Of a DNA stretch of 64,000 bases, positions 59,423 through 64,000 are shown in pieces. A program made the translations under genes and the position numbers. The stretch comes from Bretschneidera sinensis. Its lineage: Eukaryota; Streptophyta; Magnoliopsida; Brassicales; Akaniaceae. The stretch spans positions 76,130,820 through 76,194,819 of the forward strand of contig CM043702.1 in the NCBI GenBank assembly GCA_023935145.1, in the 5' to 3' direction. How positions within the stretch are numbered: position 1 is the first letter of the stretch; every line of letters starts with the position of its first letter. Below the pieces are notes generated by a model. That model saw nothing but the letters and a program-made list of their open reading frames with translations, searched no databases and was not told where the DNA came from.

Positions 59423-61533
59423 ATGTCTTCTTCGTTTGATACATACCGCGATAGGCCTAGTAGTAGTAATGGTAGGAGTAGTGTAGATAGCACGAGTGGT
59501 AGTAGCTCCGAGGGCGCAGAGGCGTCCTCGTCTTCTTCTGGGGGGGATGCCCTCAGATTGGATACGCCAAGGGCAGGCCCCATGGCACTAGTGCCCTATA
59601 TTCCTTCGGGGGTTGGGAGAGAATATCAGGAAAAGTCCTCGTCTAGTGAGGAAACTCGTAGAGCTGTGACCGATATTAGGGAGACCTCGGCTGGAGAGGA
59701 GAGGGAGGAATGGTACTATACAGCCAACGACATTCCTAGCCAACTGAGGGAGGAAGATTTGGAGGTAATTAGGAAGATCTACCGTATTCCGGGCGAGTAC
59801 GGTCTTCGGCTGGCCAGGGTGGGGGAGAGGGCCTGTGATGTCCTCCCTGACCGAGCTCCGTTCGAGCTCTGCGTGTATGAACATCACATGCAGGCCGGGC
59901 TTCGGTTTCCCCTCCACCCCTACTTCTGTGCAATTTTAAAATATTTTGATATAGCGCTATGTCAGTTGGTACCAAACTCGGTACGACTGATCATGGCCTT
60001 TATCTGTGTTTGCTTAGAAGTGGGCCGTCCAATGACGATGGACATTTTTAAGGCCCACTTCTTGATCAGCCGGCATGGCCAGACAGGGTGGGTGGTCTTC
60101 AGTACTCGGCCGAAGAGGAGGTTGCTGAAGAAGACCCCTTCATCTATCAAGAGGTGGAAGAAGAATTTCTTTTTCATCCGATCTGTCGAGGACTTCGGCT
60201 TGCCTCGTGCGTGGAGTATGGACCGCACCGGGAAATGCAAAAAGGCGGGCCTTCTTCCGTACGAGCAAGAGACAGTGAATGCCATGCTGGCCTATCCTTT
60301 GGACGTTGGGGTCCTATATGACAATGAAGAACTGGCCCGGCGAGGTCTTTGTTCTTCGTGCCCCGAGCCTTCGCTAGAGAGCGGTAAAGGCTTTAGTTTA
60401 CCTTCTTTTTATTCTCATTTTGCATTGTTATCTTGCAATTTATACTTAACGCCATTTCCTTCATTTGTTTGTTTGTGTGCTCTGCTCAGAGATGGAAGCG
60501 GCTGCCCGTGCTCGTGAGCATGCCAAGAAATTGGCGATGGAGCAGAGAAGATCGGCTCGGTCTGAGAAGCAATCGGCTTCGACTTCGCGGCCGAAGAAGA
60601 GGCCACGAGCCCCATCTCCGGCTCCGATTGACTTAGGGACTCTTCCGAGGCCACCTACTCAGTCAGAGACACCTCCAGCAAGCAGTGTCCCGGCTCCGAT
60701 CCCAGCGCCTGCAGGGACTCCCATTATCTCGGGCCCTAGCCAAGGTGTGGCTTCGGAAGCCTCGATCTTTATGCCCAATTGGGCCATCCGGACAGACGAC
60801 TCCGTCTTCGCACATCCTCGGGTGGCGAGAGAACATCTGTTTAAGGGAACTCCCCCTCGTGATCTCGCTGAGTTGGGTCGAAAGACCACGGAGTCTCTAT
60901 GTGCGGCGACTGAGGCTCTTGCTTCCCAGGTTAGATTTCGCTTTCGCTTTACTTTACGTTGTTTTCATCGACTTTTGTTTCATACTAGGCTTCTGGTATC
61001 AGATGGGCGTTTTGGTAGGCGCGGCCACTCGTCGGTGCATAGAGACAGCGGAGCTCCTTGGGCGAACCCAACGCCAACTGGAGGAGAGGAACGAGGCTGT
61101 TTGCCGGCTGCAGGCTTCTTTAGAATCTGCTGTTCGGGCCAAAGCCGAGGCGGAAGCCACTGCTCGGGCAGCCGTTGAGGGGGTCGAGGCTCGCCTTGGA
61201 GCCGCAGCGGAGGAGGCCGAGGCTCGTCTTCGAGCGGTTACAGAGGAGGCTGAGGTCCATACTAGGGTTGCCGTGGAGGAGGCCTTGGCATCCTTCCAAA
61301 GCTCGGAGGCCTATCGCCTAGCCGTGGTGTCTGAGGGCGGCCAGCAGTACCTTACGGGGTTCATGGAGGCCAAGGAGAAGGCCGAGTCCATGTATCCAGA
61401 GCTTGATTTCTCCGCGTTGGACTTGCTTGGGCCGGAGGATGAGGAGCTGCCGGCTTCGGATGACGAGGCTGCTGACGGACAGGATCGTGACGGGCGCTCG
61501 GGCCCGGGATCTCCTGCCATTGGAGATCAGTAG
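59423..61533 (+). CDS. Antisense gene of the element: three-exon, 643-residue protein
   Basis: Exons 59423-60383, 60490-60929 and 61003-61533 join in frame (644 codons with stop). Introns of 106 bp (GTAAAG...CTCAG) and 73 bp (GTTAGA...ATCAG) are GT-AG. Residues 1-95 are Ser/Glu-rich. Residues 100-310 form a folded core with PFELCVYEHHMQAGLRFPLH, QLVPNSVRLIMAFICVCLE and SSIKRWKKNFFFI. Residues 354-360 (RPKKRPR) look like a nuclear localisation signal, followed by a Pro-rich linker. Residues 468-590 are an Ala/Glu/Arg coiled coil, and the tail is acidic. The core fits the 'putative gypsy type transposon' family (PF04195, by pattern). Molecular function is unknown; a nuclear, self-associating regulator is inference. 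It is convergent to pol, with stops 200 bp apart. Confidence 0.82.
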
Positions 61534-61730
61534 GGTTTAGGTTGAGGGCGATCCATTGTAGCCCTTTTTTGTTGTTTTGACCCAGTCTGTGCCTTAGGGT
61601 TGTATTTTGAGGCCGCTAGCGCCCTACTTAATTTTGTTTTTAAGGTTTTTGTTTCGTATTGGACGAAATGATGTAAGTAAATCTTTTCATATATATAAAA
61701 CGAGAGTACTTACATATGTGTAACACTTAT
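61534..61730. terminator. Shared 3' region between antisense gene and pol
   Basis: 197 bp separate the two convergent stop codons. For the plus strand, T-rich 'ccttttttgttgttttg' and 'ttttgtttttaag' precede 'aaatgatgtaagtaaatc', a plausible far-upstream/near-upstream poly(A) context. If transcripts run past this gap they would overlap pol RNA. Confidence 0.4.
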
Positions 61731-64000
61731 TTATTGATAAAAACGTCGAAGATGTGCCGCATTCCAAGTACGAGGAAGGGCTTTTCCGTTCAACTCTTCG
61801 AGTTCAAAAGAACCGGGGCGGCATACCTTTTTAATTCGATAAGGCCCTTCCCAATTAGGGAGTAATTTGCCTGAATCTCGGGGCCTAGATACTGCATTTT
61901 TTCGCAAGACGAGGTCGTGAAGACAGAAAGGTCTTGCTTTTACTCTTGAGTTGAAGTACCTGGTGGCTCGCTGCTGGTAAACGGCGAGTCGAATTTGGGC
62001 TTTGTCTCGGGCTTCATCGAAAAGATCAGCGTTCGTGCGAAGGGCTTCCTCATTGCTTCGTTCCTCGAAATTCTGAACTCGTAAGGAAGGTATTCCTATT
62101 TCCAAGGGGATGACTGCCTCGGACCCATAAGTCATGAAGAAAGGGGTTTCCCCGGTAGGTGCTCGAGTCGTGGTTCGATATGCCCAAAGTATGTTGGGCA
62201 AATGGTCTACCCACTGCTTCTCTGCTTGGTCTATTCGCCTTTTAATGCCTTGCAAGATCGTTCGGTTAGTAACTTCGGCTTGTCCATTTGCTTGCGGATA
62301 TCCAACCGAAGAGAAACGATGGTCAATGTGTAATTCATCGCAAAATGTTTTGAACCGAACGCTGTCAAACTGTTTGCCGTTGTCTGTTACTAATACTTGT
62401 GGTACTCCAAACCGACACACGATTGATTTCCATACGAAAGCTCGGGCTTGGAAGTCCGTGATGCTGGCCAATGGTTCGGCTTCTACCCATTTTGTAAAAT
62501 AATCTATGGCAACTATTAGGTATCTTCGCTGGCCGGTCGCTCCGGGAAAGGGCCCGAGAAGGTCCATTCCCCACATAGCGAAAGGAAGTGGACTGACTAT
62601 TGGTGTCAAAAGGTTTGCTGGTTGTCGTGGCACAATGGCATACCGTTGACAGCTTTGGCATTTGGTTACCAACTCCATGGCTGCTTCCCTCATCTTCGGC
62701 CAATAGTATCCTTGACGGAGGATTTTGAATGCCAAGGCACGGCCTCCGAGGTGATTTCCACATATACCTTCGTGGACTTCTCGAAGGGCGTAGTTAGCTT
62801 CGGTCGGATCAAGACACTTTAAGAAGGGCGTTGTCAACCCCCGCTTATACAGGTGATCATCCAGAATAGCGTAACGGGCGGCTCGAGACACAATCTTTCG
62901 GGCTTCGCCCTTATCATCGGGAAGAATACCGTCACGTAGATATTCCAGGATAGGACTCATCCATGTTCTCTCACCAACCACGGGTAAGACCATTATTTCG
63001 TCGATACTCGGCACGGCTAGGGTTTCGAGGTAAACTGCTCGCCTGGACTCAAGCTGGCGAGACGAAGCAAGTCGGGCCAATGAGTCGGCCTTTGCATTTT
63101 CTGCCCGGGGAATCTGGTTTAGAGAAAAGACTTCAAATTGCCCGGCTAATGCCTTTGCTGCTGCTAGGTAGCGAGCGATTTTTTCTCCTCGGGCCTCGAA
63201 TTCGCCGTTCACCTGGTTCACCACCAGTTGGGAATCGCTATATACATGTAAGTTTTGTACAGATATTACCTTGGCCAATTTCATGCCGGCGAGTAGAGCT
63301 TCATACTCGGCTTCGTTGTTTGACGCTGGAAACTTAAATCTCAGGGCGTATTCAATGGAGAAGTTGTCAGGACCGCTTAGAATGAGCCCGGCTCCACTTC
63401 CAGAGTCAGTAGAGGACCCATCCACATGAAGAGTCCAATGCAGAAAGGAATTCGATTGACTAACATCCTGTGGAGAGTCTTCCTCCGGTAAAGTAGTTTC
63501 CATGACAAAATCAGCTAGGGCTTGTGCTTTGATAGCAGTCCGAGGCCGATAACGGATGTCGAACTCCCCCAACTCTATCGACCATTTAACCATTCTACCA
63601 GAAACGTCTGGCTTGTGAAGTATTTGTCGAAGAGGCTGGTTGGTGAGGACAGTGATGGTATGGGCTTGAAAATAAGGTCGAAGCTTCCGGGCCGAAGTTA
63701 ACAGAGCATACGCCATTTTTTCTGCCGGGGAATATCTTGTCTCAGCATCATGGAGTACTTTGCTGACATAATACACCGGCTTCTGCGCGCCCTCTTCTTC
63801 TCGTATTAACACGGAGGCTACCACTTCGGGCCCAGTCGAAAGATACAAAAAAAGTTCTTCTCCGACTACTGGTTTGGTAAGCACGGGTGGTGTCCCCAAA
63901 TATATTTTCAACGTCCTGAATGCTTCTTGGCAAGCTTCGTTCCACACGAAGTTCTGCGTCCGACGAATGGCTTTAAAAAAGGGCAGGCACTTTTCGGCTG
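61731..64000 (-). CDS. Tat-type pol: RNase H, archaeal-type RNase H and integrase (partial)
   Basis: Open from the window edge (AEKCLPFFKAIRR is encoded at 63999-63961) to the stop at 61733-61731. Order: the RT thumb and first RNase H (VYYVSKVLHDAETRYSPAEK, to about 63560); a second RNase H with HVDGSSTDSGSGAGLILSG, EAEYEALLAGM and VYSDSQLVVNQ (63430-63180); integrase with the HHCC finger (HEGICGNHLGG ... CQSCQRYA, about 62780-62640) and the catalytic Asp, Asp, Glu in MWGMDLLGPF, LVTDNGKQFDS and NGQAEVTNR; and the C-terminal GPYRIKKVCRPGSFELEEL. No stop interrupts it and all catalytic residues seen are intact. RT core, protease and gag lie beyond 64000. The second RNase H marks the Tat clade. 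Confidence 0.93.
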   Translation of the reverse strand, partial: AEKCLPFFKAIRRTQNFVWNEACQEAFRTLKIYLGTPPVLTKPVVGEELFLYLSTGPEVVASVLIREEEGAQKPVYYVSKVLHDAETRYSPAEKMAYALLTSARKLRPYFQAHTITVLTNQPLRQILHKPDVSGRMVKWSIELGEFDIRYRPRTAIKAQALADFVMETTLPEEDSPQDVSQSNSFLHWTLHVDGSSTDSGSGAGLILSGPDNFSIEYALRFKFPASNNEAEYEALLAGMKLAKVISVQNLHVYSDSQLVVNQVNGEFEARGEKIARYLAAAKALAGQFEVFSLNQIPRAENAKADSLARLASSRQLESRRAVYLETLAVPSIDEIMVLPVVGERTWMSPILEYLRDGILPDDKGEARKIVSRAARYAILDDHLYKRGLTTPFLKCLDPTEANYALREVHEGICGNHLGGRALAFKILRQGYYWPKMREAAMELVTKCQSCQRYAIVPRQPANLLTPIVSPLPFAMWGMDLLGPFPGATGQRRYLIVAIDYFTKWVEAEPLASITDFQARAFVWKSIVCRFGVPQVLVTDNGKQFDSVRFKTFCDELHIDHRFSSVGYPQANGQAEVTNRTILQGIKRRIDQAEKQWVDHLPNILWAYRTTTRAPTGETPFFMTYGSEAVIPLEIGIPSLRVQNFEERSNEEALRTNADLFDEARDKAQIRLAVYQQRATRYFNSRVKARPFCLHDLVLRKNAVSRPRDSGKLLPNWEGPYRIKKVCRPGSFELEELNGKALPRTWNAAHLRRFYQ

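Larger units (their letters stand above)
56623..64000 (-). mobile_element. Tat/Retand-like Ty3 element with antisense gene, 3' half
   Basis: From left: 3' LTR (56623-57244), polypurine tract, 98-bp array (57365-58935), plus-strand promoter and three-exon gene (59423-61533), then minus-strand pol (61731 to beyond 64000) with RNase H, a second archaeal-type RNase H and integrase. The double RNase H places it in the Tat clade; the antisense ORF downstream of pol is known from Retand-type members. Pol has no stop over more than 2.2 kb and the antisense gene is intact, so this is a young and possibly competent copy. The 5' half is outside the window. Confidence 0.88.

Overview
The window is nuclear DNA of a flowering plant, most likely a eudicot. 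It holds one host gene of classical structure, a three-exon ubiquitin-RUB (NEDD8-like) fusion with plant-type introns. Almost everything else is LTR retrotransposon sequence of plant lineages (Ty3/gypsy chromoviruses, Athila, Tat/Retand; Ty1/copia SIRE), nested and mostly broken. The species cannot be named from this.

Layout. 1-3983: 5' part of a Tekay-like chromovirus (minus), running off the left edge, with a 1.88-kb LTR. 3984-8200: AT-rich DNA without a recognisable gene but with a degenerate tandem repeat at 5465-6080. 8201-10422: the UBQ-RUB gene (minus). 10485-12085: a large imperfect inverted duplication whose left end is the promoter of that gene. 12719-32268: a SIRE-like copia element (minus) with gag, pol and an extra sense ORF after pol. 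It is split by two later insertions: a deleted Athila element (16869-24353, TSD GTTGT) and a 3-kb chromovirus that keeps only integrase (25363-28350, TSD CTTCC). 32952-38033: a decayed Tat/Retand-like element with an antisense ORF and an RT fragment. 38034-38586: two MITEs. 39780-56622: a Tekay-like fragment split by an Athila-type element that lacks RT and integrase (41146-55548, minus, TSD CAATA). That element is itself split by a second, plus-strand member of the same family (45323-52671, TSD ACTCT). 56623-64000: the 3' half of a well-preserved Tat/Retand-like element (minus) that continues past the right edge.

The most interesting part is the right-hand element. Its pol frame is open to the window edge. 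On the opposite strand, between pol and the 3' LTR, it has what looks like a complete transcription unit: a TATA box and three exons that join in frame to a 643-residue protein with a basic nuclear-localisation-like motif and a C-terminal coiled coil. Upstream lies an array of about sixteen 98-bp units. Each unit carries two perfect stem-loops whose stems differ by a compensatory base pair, and most carry a G-box (CACGTG). The decayed element at 33-38 kb repeats this architecture with unrelated repeat sequence but the same protein blocks, so the arrangement is a family trait. How this antisense gene and pol, which converge within 200 bp, affect each other is the main open question.
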